Part shown: positions 7,685 to 15,782 of the stretch, piece by piece | How the letters are laid out: every line of letters starts with the position of its first letter | Position numbering within the stretch: position 1 is the stretch's first letter | Origin: CBDCGW01 sp964430745 | Lineage (GTDB): Bacteria > Acidobacteriota > UBA890 | DNA: 19,805 nt | Direction: 5' to 3' | NCBI GenBank assembly: GCA_964430745.1 | Contig: CAYSHI010000368.1 | Location: forward strand, 1 to 19,805 | Notes under the pieces: generated by a model | What the model was told of the DNA's origin: nothing | What the model saw: the letters and a program-made list of their open reading frames with translations, nothing else | Database searches by the model: none | Translations under genes and position numbers: made by a program

Positions 7685-8800
7685 CTATTCGCGGATGGTC
7701 TCCATCGTCTGCTCGGCGGCTTCTCCGGAGGTGACGATGCCGCGCATGTTCAGCTTCATGTCGTTCGGGTTGGTGGCCGCGGCCAAGGCTTCCTCGACCG
7801 AAATCAGGCCCTGGCGGTTGAGCCACAGCAGCGACTGGTCGAACGTCTGCATGCCGTACTGCGACACCCCGGCGGCGATGGCGTCTCGGATCTCCACGAC
7901 GCGGTCCCGATCGCGGATACACTCGCGAATGAACGTCGTGGCGAGCATTACCTCGATCGCCGGAACTCGCCCCTTGCCGTCCTGGTTGCGCACGAGGCGC
8001 ATCGATACGACCGCCTTCAGCACCTCCGCGAGCTGGGCGCGAATCTGCTCCTGCTGATAGGGCGGAAACACGGCGATGATTCGGTTGATGGTCTCGGGCG
8101 CGTCGAGCGTGTGCAGCGTCGACATCACCAGGTGACCGGTCTCCGCCGCGGTCATCGCTGTTTCGATGGTCTCCTTGTCGCGCATCTCACCCACGAGAAT
8201 GACGTCGGGATCCTGGCGCAGCGCGGCGCGCAGCGCACCGGAGTAGCTGCCGGTGTCCTGGCCGAGCTCGCGCTGGGTGATGATCGACTTTCCGCCGGTG
8301 TGCAGGAACTCGATCGGATCCTCGATCGTGACGATGTGCTTGGCCTTGTTGCGATTGACGTGATCGAGCATCGCAGCCAGCGTCGTCGACTTGCCCGACC
8401 CCGTGGTTCCCGTGCACAGCACAAGGCCACGCTCTTCCAGGGAGATCTTCTCGATCACGGGCGGCAGGTTGAGGTCGGAGATGGTCTTCGTCTGGCCCGG
8501 GATGACGCGCAACACGGCGCCGTGCACGCCCCGCTCGACGAAAACGTTGCAACGGAAACGTCCCAACGCGTACAGCGAGTAGCTGGAGTCGAATTCCTTG
8601 ATCTCGTCGACGTTGACGTCGTGATCCTCCAGCAGACGGACGGCGAGTTGCCGCGTATCCGCGGCGGTCAGCGGAGTGTGGTCCAGTGGGCGGAGAACAC
8701 CGTCGATGCGGAGGTACGGCGGCGTGTCGACCTTGAGATGAAGGTCCGAGGCGCCACGGGCAACGGCGTCGCTGAGCAGAGTATCGAGGTCTACGGCCAT
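7685..8800 (-). CDS. pilT: PilT-family twitching-motility ATPase
   Basis: A 371-residue hexameric retraction ATPase of type IV pili, acting at the inner face of the cytoplasmic membrane. Visible motifs: N-terminal PAS-like domain (about 1-100) with ASDLHL; Walker A GTTGSGKS (131-138); Asp-box region TIEDPIEF (158-165); Walker B DPDVILVGEMRD (197-208) with Glu205; His-box TAAETGHLVMSTLHT (His223, His230). The C-terminal part has FIRECIRD (290-297), in the place of the family's IRNLIRE motif. Length is typical for PilT. The frame is open to 8878, but ATG 8800 gives the usual PilT N-terminus (MAVDLDTLL). No strong ribosome binding site is seen there. No other pilus gene is in the window, as is common for separate pilT loci. 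PilU is the main alternative. Confidence 0.93.
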   Translation of the reverse strand: MAVDLDTLLSDAVARGASDLHLKVDTPPYLRIDGVLRPLDHTPLTAADTRQLAVRLLEDHDVNVDEIKEFDSSYSLYALGRFRCNVFVERGVHGAVLRVIPGQTKTISDLNLPPVIEKISLEERGLVLCTGTTGSGKSTTLAAMLDHVNRNKAKHIVTIEDPIEFLHTGGKSIITQRELGQDTGSYSGALRAALRQDPDVILVGEMRDKETIETAMTAAETGHLVMSTLHTLDAPETINRIIAVFPPYQQEQIRAQLAEVLKAVVSMRLVRNQDGKGRVPAIEVMLATTFIRECIRDRDRVVEIRDAIAAGVSQYGMQTFDQSLLWLNRQGLISVEEALAAATNPNDMKLNMRGIVTSGEAAEQTMETIRE

Positions 8801-8907
8801 GTTTTTGGCTTCGCGGTTCGAGGTTGAAGGTGCGCTACCAACAGCTATTTCTGCGCACCCGTGGACACAACAGACCAATCATGAACGGCAACGGATCTTC
8901 ATACAAC

Positions 8908-8957
8908 CTCAAAACAAAGAGAGCCGCCGAAAACCTCTTATAGCGAGGTCTCCGGCG
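8908..8957 (-). terminator. Rho-independent terminator after ilvE
   Basis: On the minus strand a 13-bp stem (8945-8957 with 8925-8937, two G:T pairs) and a 7-nt loop (GCTATAA) precede the T-rich stretch TCTTTGTTTTG (8908-8918). It lies about 115 bp after the ilvE stop and before pilT, so it separates the two transcripts. Confidence 0.8.
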
Positions 8958-9072
8958 ACTATTTGACCGTCGGTTTTCTGTCGCGCCCGGTGTGTGAGCA
9001 GCGTTCGGGTGCCTTGCGCCCGTCGTCCGACGCTCTCCCCCGGGGCGAAAACCCGAGGGAAGGCGGGATCAG

Positions 9073-10026
9073 CTACCCGCTCACCTCCGCGGTGACGTCG
9101 GCGTATACCGGGGTGCGCCAGTTGTGCTTGTCCTCGACCCTGCCTTCGACGTGGGCAAAGTAGGTATCCTGCAGCGCCGCCGTAACGGGGCCGCGGCTGC
9201 CGATACCGACCGGAATCTTGTCGATCGAACGGATGGGCGTAATCTCGGCGGCCGTGCCGGTGAAAAAGACCTCATCGGCGATGTACAGGCTCTCGCGCGG
9301 GATGTCCTGCTCGACCACGTCGTATCCCAACTCACCGGCGAGGGTCATGACGCATTCGCGCGTGAGTCCGGGGAGAACGGAGGCAGCCAGCGGCGGCGTC
9401 ATGAGCCTGCCGTTGCGCACCATGAAGAGGTTTTCGCCGCTGCCCTCGGACACGTAGCCTCGGGCGTCGAGCGCAATGCCTTCGGAATAGCCGTTCTCGA
9501 GCGCCTCCATCTTGATGAGCTGGGCGTTCATGTAGTTGCCCGCTGCCTTGGCGATTCCGGGCAGCGTGTTGGTCGCCACCCGGTTCCACGACGAGACCAT
9601 GACGTCGACGCCGTCCTCGATGGCTTCGGCGCCCAGATACTTGCCCCACTCCCACACCGCGATGTACGCCTCAACCGGGCAAGGGAGCGGATTCACGCCC
9701 AACGAATGGTAACCGCGGAAAACGATCGGGCGGATGTAGCAAGACTCCATCTCGTTTGCGCGGATGGTCTCCAAGCACGCCTCTTCGAGCGCCTCAGCGC
9801 TGTACTCGAGCGGCATTCGATAGATATGAGCCGAATCGTGCAGGCGCTTGATGTGATCGCCGAGGCGGAATACTTCCGACCCTTCCTCTGTCTTGTAACA
9901 GCGGATTCCCTCGAACACCGCCGACGCGTAGTGCACCACGTGGGAGCACACGTGAACCTGGGCGTCGTCCCAGGGGATCAGCTCACCGTTGTGCCAAATC
10001 TTTGCCGACGGCTTCAGTCCGGACAT
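9073..10026 (-). CDS. ilvE: Branched-chain amino-acid aminotransferase
   Basis: A 317-residue fold-type IV PLP enzyme. It transfers the amino group between glutamate and the 2-oxo acids of leucine, isoleucine and valine in the cytoplasm. Visible motifs: substrate/PLP region VFEGIRCY (38-45); PLP Lys160 in GIAKAAGNY, the same number as in E. coli IlvE; GYSEGIALDARGYVSEGSGENLF region 179-201 with Glu194; FFTGTAAEITPI (254-265), the phosphate-contact loop. Length is normal for the family. The frame runs open to 10443 within anmK, but ATG 10026 is preceded by GGGAGAGGTG (10030-10039) and gives the expected N-terminus. It lies 44 bp downstream of anmK on the same strand, probably co-transcribed, and is followed by a terminator. 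D-amino-acid transaminase is a less likely alternative given the length and the GYxSEGxGEN motif. Confidence 0.95.
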   Translation of the reverse strand: MSGLKPSAKIWHNGELIPWDDAQVHVCSHVVHYASAVFEGIRCYKTEEGSEVFRLGDHIKRLHDSAHIYRMPLEYSAEALEEACLETIRANEMESCYIRPIVFRGYHSLGVNPLPCPVEAYIAVWEWGKYLGAEAIEDGVDVMVSSWNRVATNTLPGIAKAAGNYMNAQLIKMEALENGYSEGIALDARGYVSEGSGENLFMVRNGRLMTPPLAASVLPGLTRECVMTLAGELGYDVVEQDIPRESLYIADEVFFTGTAAEITPIRSIDKIPVGIGSRGPVTAALQDTYFAHVEGRVEDKHNWRTPVYADVTAEVSG

Positions 10027-10070
10027 TCGCACCTCTCCCTGCTTGCCGAAAACGGACGGGTCGGACGGAA

Positions 10071-11240
10071 TTATACCCCGGGGACGATGGTGCCGAGTAC
10101 CCGCGGGCCGGAGGCGCCGGTGGCGGAGGGTACGTTCGCGGGCCTGCCCGCGAGGGTCTCGTGCGCGAGGAGCGCGAACAGCACCACTTCCTTGGCATCG
10201 CCGGGAACCGAAGGCTCGAGGACCTCCGCATCGCGAACGCTGGTCGGCGCGAGGAGAGCCTCGAGGCGACCGCGGAGTGCGCGGTTGTGCAGCCCTCCCC
10301 CCGAAACCAGGACCTCGTCGACGGGTTGCCGGATGCTGATGAATCGAGTCACAGCCTCGGCGATGCTGCGCGCCGTCAGCTCCGTGAGGGTGGCCATCAT
10401 GTCGGGATCGGAGGTCATCGACGCGCCCTCGAGGATGGCCCACGTCTCGGCGCCGAGAAAGTCCATCGTGTCGGCCGATTTCGGCGGCTTGCGAGCGTAG
10501 AACGGATGATTGCGCAAACGCTCCAGCAGCGGCGGGCGTACGGCCCCTCCCACGGCGATACTGCCGTCGCGGTCGTAACCGTCCTCAATGCCTCTTGCCC
10601 TCGCCACTGCGTCGAGAAGCGCATTGCCCGGGCCGGTATCGAAGGCCACGACGTTGTCGAGACTCCCGCCGGGCGGCAGACCGGTGACGTTGGCGATGCC
10701 GCCGATGTTGAGCGCCACCCGGCCGAGTTGCGGATGCACGTACAGGCGATGATCGAGAAGGGGCACGAGCGGGGCGCCCTGCCCGCCCGCCGTCATGTCG
10801 CGAGCGCGAAAGCCGGCCACGGTGGTCAAGCCCGTGCGCTCGGCGATCACGGCCGGCTCTCCGATCTGCATGGTGGCGCGCGCAAACGCACCGGCACAGG
10901 CCTGGGGCTCCGGGATATGAATGATCGTCTGGCCGTGAGAGCCGATCCCGCTCACCTCTTCGGCCGTAACGCCGGCATGCTCCATCAAGTCGAGGGCAGC
11001 GCGGGCAAACGTCTCACCGACGACGACGTTCAACAGCGCCAGTCTCGCGGGGGACGCGGCGGTACCGGCCTCCCGCAGCGCCGCGATGAGCTCGGCGTCG
11101 TAAGGGTAGGTGCGAAAAGCGCGCACCTCGAGGGGTTTCGTCATCTCCTCGGGAACGCGCACAAGGGCGGCATCGATGCCGTCCATGGACGTCCCCGAGG
11201 ACAGACCGATCAGCAACTTGGCGTCGTTTGCTTGTTCCAT
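10071..11240 (-). CDS. anmK: Anhydro-N-acetylmuramic acid kinase
   Basis: A 389-residue sugar kinase of the ASKHA fold. It phosphorylates 1,6-anhydro-MurNAc to MurNAc-6-phosphate while opening the anhydro ring, in cytoplasmic recycling of peptidoglycan. Family motifs in order: phosphate loop LSSGTSMDG (13-21); GSHGQTI (100-106); RDMTAGGQGAPLVP (147-160) with catalytic-position Asp148; NIGGIANVT (178-186); AFDTGPGN (199-206); VSGGGLHN near the C-terminus. Length is typical. The start ATG 11240 lies six nt after TACCAT and lacks a Shine-Dalgarno sequence. It precedes ilvE by 44 bp on the same strand. No other recycling gene (murQ, nagZ, ampD) is present here. Confidence 0.96.
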   Translation of the reverse strand: MEQANDAKLLIGLSSGTSMDGIDAALVRVPEEMTKPLEVRAFRTYPYDAELIAALREAGTAASPARLALLNVVVGETFARAALDLMEHAGVTAEEVSGIGSHGQTIIHIPEPQACAGAFARATMQIGEPAVIAERTGLTTVAGFRARDMTAGGQGAPLVPLLDHRLYVHPQLGRVALNIGGIANVTGLPPGGSLDNVVAFDTGPGNALLDAVARARGIEDGYDRDGSIAVGGAVRPPLLERLRNHPFYARKPPKSADTMDFLGAETWAILEGASMTSDPDMMATLTELTARSIAEAVTRFISIRQPVDEVLVSGGGLHNRALRGRLEALLAPTSVRDAEVLEPSVPGDAKEVVLFALLAHETLAGRPANVPSATGASGPRVLGTIVPGV

Positions 11241-11252
11241 TTGCCGATGGTA
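11238..11252 (-). promoter_or_regulatory. -10-like box 6 nt before the anmK start
   Basis: On the minus strand CGCTACCAT (hexamer TACCAT, 11247-11252) is followed by CGGCAA and ATG. There is no clear -35 and no ribosome binding site. This suggests a leaderless mRNA for anmK-ilvE. Confidence 0.4.
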
Positions 11253-11342
11253 GCGTGGCGCGCCGACAGGTTCTGCCCCATTGTCCCGGTTCCTGCCTTC
11301 CGCAGTGCGTTTTCAACGGCTTCAGGCCGCCTCCGGCTCCTC

Positions 11343-11942
11343 ATGGAAAGCCTCGTCATCTGGTTTCAGGAATCCTTCCTTCCCTATGGGGCCTGGGGCA
11401 TCCTCGTGCTCGCCGCGCTGGACTCGTCGTTCATACCGATGCCCGCGTTCATCGACCTCGCGGTCATGGGCGCGGCGGCGATGTCGCCGCAGAACGCCTT
11501 CGGCTACGGAGTGGCGGCGGTGATCGGATCGACCGCCGGCGTCCTGGTGGTCTACGGGCTGGCTCGAAGCGGTCGCTACGCCGCCGGCGGCGAGGGCAAA
11601 CGCATCGTCTGGGCCGAGGGCTTCCTGCGTAGCCGCGGCACCCTGGCGCTGATGGCGGCCGCACTCATGCCGGCGCCCTTTCCCTTCAAGGTCGTGGTGC
11701 TGGCTTCGGGGTACCTGCGCCAGCCTTTGCCGAGCGTCATCGTCGGCGTGGGCGCCGGTCGACTCGTGCGCTTCGGCGCCGAAGCCTTCTTGGCCGCGCG
11801 CTACGGTGACCAGATCGCCGCCACCGTTCAGGCCAATGCTCCTCTCGTCGGTCTGATCGCCGCTGCCGTGATCATCGGCGCCGGTCTCGCCTTCTATCGA
11901 TGGCAGGCGGCGACGGCTGACGGCGGCGGCGAAGCGGGATAG
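11343..11942 (+). CDS. VTT-domain (DedA/YqaA-like) membrane protein
   Basis: A 199-residue integral membrane protein. Hydrophobic segments at about residues 15-60 (GILVLAALDSSFIPMP, then a Gly/Ala-rich stretch), 95-125 and 165-190 fit the VTT/SNARE-associated fold. Two family-type features are visible: the early acidic/Pro re-entrant motif LDSSFIPMP and the second LMPAPFPFKVVVLASGY with its Pro-Phe-Lys. DedA-type proteins are linked to lipid-carrier recycling or membrane homeostasis; the substrate here is unknown. The same frame is open from 10002, antisense to anmK. The next in-frame ATG upstream (11247) would leave only 6 bp to anmK, so ATG 11343 is chosen. No good Shine-Dalgarno sequence is seen. 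Confidence 0.8.
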   Translation: MESLVIWFQESFLPYGAWGILVLAALDSSFIPMPAFIDLAVMGAAAMSPQNAFGYGVAAVIGSTAGVLVVYGLARSGRYAAGGEGKRIVWAEGFLRSRGTLALMAAALMPAPFPFKVVVLASGYLRQPLPSVIVGVGAGRLVRFGAEAFLAARYGDQIAATVQANAPLVGLIAAAVIIGAGLAFYRWQAATADGGGEAG

Positions 11943-11964
11943 CGTCGCTCGAGCGCCCTGCCCT

Positions 11965-12057
11965 GCCGGGACCTTGTGCGCCTTGCCGGGACCGCCTGCC
12001 TGCGCCCTGCCCCGGGACGTACGCACCCGCCGGGACCGCAAGCACTGCGCCGGGACC
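11965..12057. repeat. Five-copy GCCGGGACC repeat array
   Basis: GCCGGGACC occurs exactly at 11965, 11985, 12029 and 12049. A variant CCCGGGACG occurs at 12011. Steps of the shared CCGGGAC core are 20, 26, 18 and 20 bp. The array fills most of the 117-bp gap between the convergent VTT and mutS stops. Confidence 0.8.
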
Positions 12058-12059
12058 GC

Positions 12060-14711
12060 TTACGACTCGTCCTCGGAATGCCCCCACTTCGCCTTCCACT
12101 TGGCGAGTAGGTTGAGGGCTTCGAGCGGCGTCAGCTCTTCGACGCGGCTCGCGCGCAGCTCATCCAGCAAGGGGTGTTCGGAGGCGGTGAACAGGTCCAT
12201 TTGCGCCACCACCGGAGCACCCTCGTGCCGCGCCCACGCCGGGCCGACATCGGTCGGCGCATCCGTAGCTTCGAGGTTGTGGAGGATCTCCTCGGCACGC
12301 TCCACGACGAGCGACGGAAGGCCCGCGAGTCGGCCGACGTGGATGCCGTAGGAGCGATCGGCGGCGCCGGGTTCGACGCGGTGGAGAAACACCACACCCT
12401 CTGTCGTATCTTGGACGGCGACGTTGAGATTGCACACGCTGGGCAGCACGCCCTCCAAGCTCGTGAGCTCGTGGTAGTGAGTGGCGAACAAGGCCCGCGG
12501 CGCCACCGAGGCCTGCTGGTCGAGGTACTCGACGACGGCCCACGCCAGCGCGAGTCCATCGTAGGTGCTGGTGCCCCTCCCCACCTCGTCAAGGATCACG
12601 AGGCTCGCAGGCGTGGCGTTGTGCAGGATGTTGGCGGTTTCCTGCATCTCGACGAGGAACGTCGAGGCACCGCGCGCCAGGTTGTCGCTGGCCCCGACCC
12701 GCGTGAAGATGCGATCGACCACGCCGACCCGCGCCGACTCGGCGGGAACGAAGCTTCCCATCTGAGCCATGATCGTGATCAGGGCAACCTGTCGCAGGTA
12801 GGTCGACTTGCCGCCCATGTTGGGGCCGGTGAGCAACTGGATGCGCTGAGACGCGTCGTCGAGGTAGGCATCGTTGGGAACGAAGCGCTCTGACGTCTGC
12901 AGCTTCTCCACCACCGGGTGCCGGCCTTGCCGGATCTCCAGGACACGGCTCTCGTCCACGACCGGCTCGACGTAACCGTTCAGCGCCGCCACCTCGGCGA
13001 GCCCGGCGAGCGCATCGACAGCGGCAATGGCTGCAGCCGTGTGGTGAAGTCTCGCGGCCTGCTCCGCGACGCGGTCTCGCAACTCGACGAACAGCCGAGC
13101 CTCGAGCTCGGCGATCTTGTCCTCTGCGTTCAGAACCGTGTCTTCGAACTCCTTCAGCTCCGGCGTGATGAAGCGCTCGGCGTTGGTGAGCGTCTGCCGG
13201 CGCGTGAACTCTTCCGGAACCTTGTCCTGGTTGGCCTTCGAAACCTCGATGTAGTAGCCGAAAACCTTGTTGAAGCCGACCTTCAGCGAGCCGATCCCGG
13301 TGCGCTCGCGCTCGCGCGCCTGCAGCGCCGCGATGAAGCCCTTGCCCTCGCCCCGGGCGCGTCGCAGGGCGTCGAGCTGATCGTTGAACCCCTCGCGGAT
13401 AACGGAGCCGTCGGACACGGCGAGCGGCAGATCGTCGGCGAGCTGCTCGGCGAGCGTCGCTGCAACGTCGCCGCAAGGATCGAGCTCGTCGAGAAGCTCG
13501 CCGCCGATGGTCGTGGCTTCGAGCGCCTCGACCTGCCGGCGAACGGCGGGCACTTCCTCGAGCGACCCACGCAGTCCACCGAGATCCCGCGGCGTGGCAC
13601 TCCCCATCGTGACGCGAGTCGTGAGTCGCTCCAGGTCACGCACGTTACCGAGCGCGGCGCGCATCTCCGCGCGAGCGGTGCCGGCGTGAAACAGTGAAGC
13701 CACTGTACGTAGACGGTGGTTGACGGCCGCCGGATCCCGCAGGGGACGCAGCAGCCACTTCCGTAGCATGCGCCCGCCCATGGCGGTGACCGTGGCGTCA
13801 ATGACGTCAAGCAGCGATCCCTCGGGCGTTCGATCCTGCCAGGACTCGAACAGCTCCAGCGTTCGCCGGGTGGTGGCATCGAGCTGCAAGAACTCGCGGT
13901 CGCGATGGCGGCGCAACGACTGGATGTGCTGCAGGGGCGCCTTTTGCGCCTCCACCGCGTAGGCCAGCAACGCGCCGGCGGCGCCGACGGCCTCGTCGCA
14001 TCCGTCGAGGTCGTAGCCGACCAACGAGGCAACGCCGAAATGCTCGCAGAGGCGCCCGCGCGCGCGGGCGGGATCGAAGTTCCACGCGGCCAGAGGGCTC
14101 CAGGTAGCAGCATGCGGGGCGGATGAGTGGCCGTTCTCGCCGCCTAACCAACCGGCCACATCGCCGCCGTCCGGAACACAGATCTCGCGCGGGGCGAGCC
14201 GCGCCACTTCTTCGCTCGCGCGACGCCGACGATCGGCGCCGTCGAATTGCGCGGCGATGAACTCACCGGTCGATAACTCGAGGGCCGCCGTGCCGACGCC
14301 ATCGCCGTCCTCGACGACGGCCACAAGGTAGTTGTTGCGCCGGCTCGCCAGCAAGTTGTCTTCGATCAACGTGCCGGGCGTCATCACGCGTACGACCTCG
14401 CGGTCCATCGCGCCCTTGGCCGTCGGATCTCCGACCTGCTCGGCAATCGCCACCTTGTGCCCTGCATCCAGCAGACGGGCGATGTAGGCGTCGGCGGCAT
14501 GCGCGGGCACGCCGCACATCGGCGCCTCGGAGGGTTTGCCCCGGTTGCGGGCGGTCAGTGTGATCTCCAGCAGAGAGCTGGCGACCTCGGCGTCTTCGAA
14601 GAACATCTCGTAGAAATCGCCGAGCCGAAAGAAGACGATAGCGTCCTCGTGCGCCGCCTTGATGCGGTGAAACTGCTGCATCATGGGGGTCTTCGATTCC
14701 GCCGCGCACAT
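12060..14711 (-). CDS. mutS: DNA mismatch repair protein MutS
   Basis: An 883-residue MutS1-type ATPase. It binds mismatches and small loops as a dimer and recruits MutL (mutL is not in the window). The N-terminal mismatch-reading motif GDFYEMF places Phe33 and Glu35 at the wedge positions. The connector, lever (about 270-470) and clamp (about 440-550) domains follow. The ATPase has Walker A GPNMGGKST (629-637), signature loop GASTFLVEM (681-689), Walker B LVILDEVGRGTST (704-716) and ATHYHEL (743-749). The C-terminus (about 840-883) matches the dimerisation tail. The frame is open to 14969, but that part would overlap tsaB and lacks homology. ATG 14711 gives the usual N-terminus. No Shine-Dalgarno sequence; TACTCT lies 7 nt upstream. 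Divergent from tsaB. Confidence 0.97.
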   Translation of the reverse strand: MCAAESKTPMMQQFHRIKAAHEDAIVFFRLGDFYEMFFEDAEVASSLLEITLTARNRGKPSEAPMCGVPAHAADAYIARLLDAGHKVAIAEQVGDPTAKGAMDREVVRVMTPGTLIEDNLLASRRNNYLVAVVEDGDGVGTAALELSTGEFIAAQFDGADRRRRASEEVARLAPREICVPDGGDVAGWLGGENGHSSAPHAATWSPLAAWNFDPARARGRLCEHFGVASLVGYDLDGCDEAVGAAGALLAYAVEAQKAPLQHIQSLRRHRDREFLQLDATTRRTLELFESWQDRTPEGSLLDVIDATVTAMGGRMLRKWLLRPLRDPAAVNHRLRTVASLFHAGTARAEMRAALGNVRDLERLTTRVTMGSATPRDLGGLRGSLEEVPAVRRQVEALEATTIGGELLDELDPCGDVAATLAEQLADDLPLAVSDGSVIREGFNDQLDALRRARGEGKGFIAALQARERERTGIGSLKVGFNKVFGYYIEVSKANQDKVPEEFTRRQTLTNAERFITPELKEFEDTVLNAEDKIAELEARLFVELRDRVAEQAARLHHTAAAIAAVDALAGLAEVAALNGYVEPVVDESRVLEIRQGRHPVVEKLQTSERFVPNDAYLDDASQRIQLLTGPNMGGKSTYLRQVALITIMAQMGSFVPAESARVGVVDRIFTRVGASDNLARGASTFLVEMQETANILHNATPASLVILDEVGRGTSTYDGLALAWAVVEYLDQQASVAPRALFATHYHELTSLEGVLPSVCNLNVAVQDTTEGVVFLHRVEPGAADRSYGIHVGRLAGLPSLVVERAEEILHNLEATDAPTDVGPAWARHEGAPVVAQMDLFTASEHPLLDELRASRVEELTPLEALNLLAKWKAKWGHSEDES

Positions 14712-14726
14712 GGTCGCCAGAGTAGC
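14709..14726 (-). promoter_or_regulatory. Extended -10-like box 7 nt before the mutS start
   Basis: Minus strand TGCTACTCT (hexamer 14719-14724, TG one base earlier) is followed by GGCGACC and ATG 14711. The spacing suggests that the mutS transcript starts at or very near the start codon. Confidence 0.4.
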
Positions 14727-14740
14727 ACGCAGCCTTCGTC

Positions 14741-14746
14741 TATGAT
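14741..14746 (+). promoter_or_regulatory. Possible -10 box for tsaB
   Basis: TATGAT (five of six to consensus) in the mutS-tsaB divergent region, pointing at tsaB. No convincing -35 lies 16-18 bp upstream. It would give a leader of about 100-140 nt. Confidence 0.3.
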
Positions 14747-14893
14747 GGAGCTGCACGAGAGGCCACGGCACCGCTCCGAAGGTGTGACCGCCGCGCCCGG
14801 GAGCCCACGTGAAGGACGCCGATTTCACCGGATCACGCCAGTCTCTACTCGATGGCGCCGGACTTCGCCGACCGTAACCAGCGCCACTATCGG

Positions 14894-15718
14894 ATGACCG
14901 ACTCACCTCAGGTAAGCCACCCCGCTCCACGGCGAATCGTCGCCATAGACTGCGCCACGCTGCCGGCAAGCGTTGCCGTGATCGGCACCGACGGCACCGG
15001 CTGCGTGGTCGTTCACCGCGACGAACAACGGGCCGATGCCTGGATCGGCCCGGCGATCGAGGCCTGCCTGGACGAGTGCGGCGCCGAACTGGCGACGATT
15101 GACGGATTCGCGGCCTGCGTCGGCCCGGGCACCTTCACGGGGATTCGCGTCGGCACAGCCACCGCGCTCGGGCTCGCGGCACCCAACGGGCTTTCCGTCT
15201 GCGGCGTGCGCAGCCTCGACGCCCTGGCACTCCTCGGCGCCGATCAGAGCAGCGGCCTCATCGCGGCTTGTATCGACGCCCGGCGCGGGCAGGTGTACGC
15301 GGCGATCTATAAGGGCATCGGTGCCACCGACGGGCCGCTTCTCGACCCTGATTGGGGCCCGCGTGTGTGTGACCCGCAGGAGGTTTTGCAGCGCATCAGC
15401 GAGCACCAAGAACAGCCGCTGATCATCGGTAGCGGCGCGGCGTGCCTGGCCGCGGCCGACGCGACCCTGGAGGCCTCCTCCGACGCGGCCTTGGACGCCG
15501 GCAACGCCGTCTCCGAGGCGAATAACGCCGCGTTGGAGGTCGCCGTGCCGCTCGCCGGGGCGATCGGCCGCCTGGCTCTGCGTGGCTGGCCCAACGAAGG
15601 CGACGATCCCCCGAACTGGCCCGCACCTCATCCCGTCTATCTGCGCCCACCGGACGCCCGGCCGCCCCGTAATCCGTTGCTCGAGGCGCGACGCGCTCAA
15701 ACGTTTGAGCAGCCTTAG
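14894..15718 (+). CDS. tsaB: tRNA threonylcarbamoyladenosine biosynthesis protein TsaB
   Basis: A 274-residue ASKHA-fold partner of TsaD, needed to form t6A at position 37 of ANN-decoding tRNAs. The N-terminal RRIVAIDCAT (13-22) matches the family's ILAIDTAT, and GPGTFTGIRVG (77-87) is diagnostic. The C-terminal PVYLRPPDARPP matches the family tail. The start is uncertain: ATG 14894 gives a family-like N-terminus with a 12-residue lead, and the in-frame ATG 14852 would add 14 residues. Neither has a ribosome binding site. Residues about 184-216 form an Ala-rich stretch of short repeats that looks lineage-specific. Divergent from mutS. The last codons contain the palindromic operator-like site of the next promoter. 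tsaD and tsaE are not in the window. Confidence 0.93.
   Translation: MTDSPQVSHPAPRRIVAIDCATLPASVAVIGTDGTGCVVVHRDEQRADAWIGPAIEACLDECGAELATIDGFAACVGPGTFTGIRVGTATALGLAAPNGLSVCGVRSLDALALLGADQSSGLIAACIDARRGQVYAAIYKGIGATDGPLLDPDWGPRVCDPQEVLQRISEHQEQPLIIGSGAACLAAADATLEASSDAALDAGNAVSEANNAALEVAVPLAGAIGRLALRGWPNEGDDPPNWPAPHPVYLRPPDARPPRNPLLEARRAQTFEQP
15695..15710. promoter_or_regulatory. Perfect 16-bp palindrome, operator-like
   Basis: GCTCAAACGTTTGAGC is its own reverse complement. It has the central CG and AAACGTTT core usual for LacI/GalR-family operators. It ends on the putative -35 element (TTGAGC, 15705-15710) of the DUF465 promoter, so a bound protein would block RNA polymerase. It also encodes residues near the end of TsaB. 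Confidence 0.5.
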
Positions 15719-15733
15719 CAACGGTGCTAGCAT
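15705..15733 (+). promoter_or_regulatory. Sigma-70-type promoter for the DUF465-psd-pssA genes
   Basis: TTGAGC (15705-15710), a 17-bp spacer, then TAGCAT (15728-15733) with the extended -10 TG at 15725-15726. It is the best promoter match in the window. The predicted start near 15740 leaves a leader of about 43 nt with a strong ribosome binding site. Confidence 0.65.
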
Positions 15734-15770
15734 CGATATTGGTCCCAAATTCCAAAAGCTCGCAACCATC

Positions 15771-15777
15771 GGAGGAG
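15771..15777 (+). promoter_or_regulatory. Strong Shine-Dalgarno site of the DUF465 gene
   Basis: GGAGGAG, 5 nt before ATG 15783. It decides this start over the longer frame that overlaps tsaB. Confidence 0.8.
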
Positions 15778-15782
15778 CTCAC

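Noticed and set aside
7317..8827. Plus-strand open frames of 246 and 399 codons
   Set aside because: They are antisense to pilT, whose motifs are complete. High GC leaves the opposite frame open.
10002..11342. N-terminal extension of the VTT protein (about 447 codons)
   Set aside because: It runs antisense to anmK and ilvE and is charged and low in hydrophobicity. The membrane domain starts only at about 11343.
12174..13697. Plus-strand open frames of 239 and 259 codons
   Set aside because: They are antisense to mutS and have no recognisable domain.
14712..14969. N-terminal extension of MutS by 86 residues
   Set aside because: It would overlap tsaB and is Arg/Pro-rich. The family N-terminus begins at ATG 14711.
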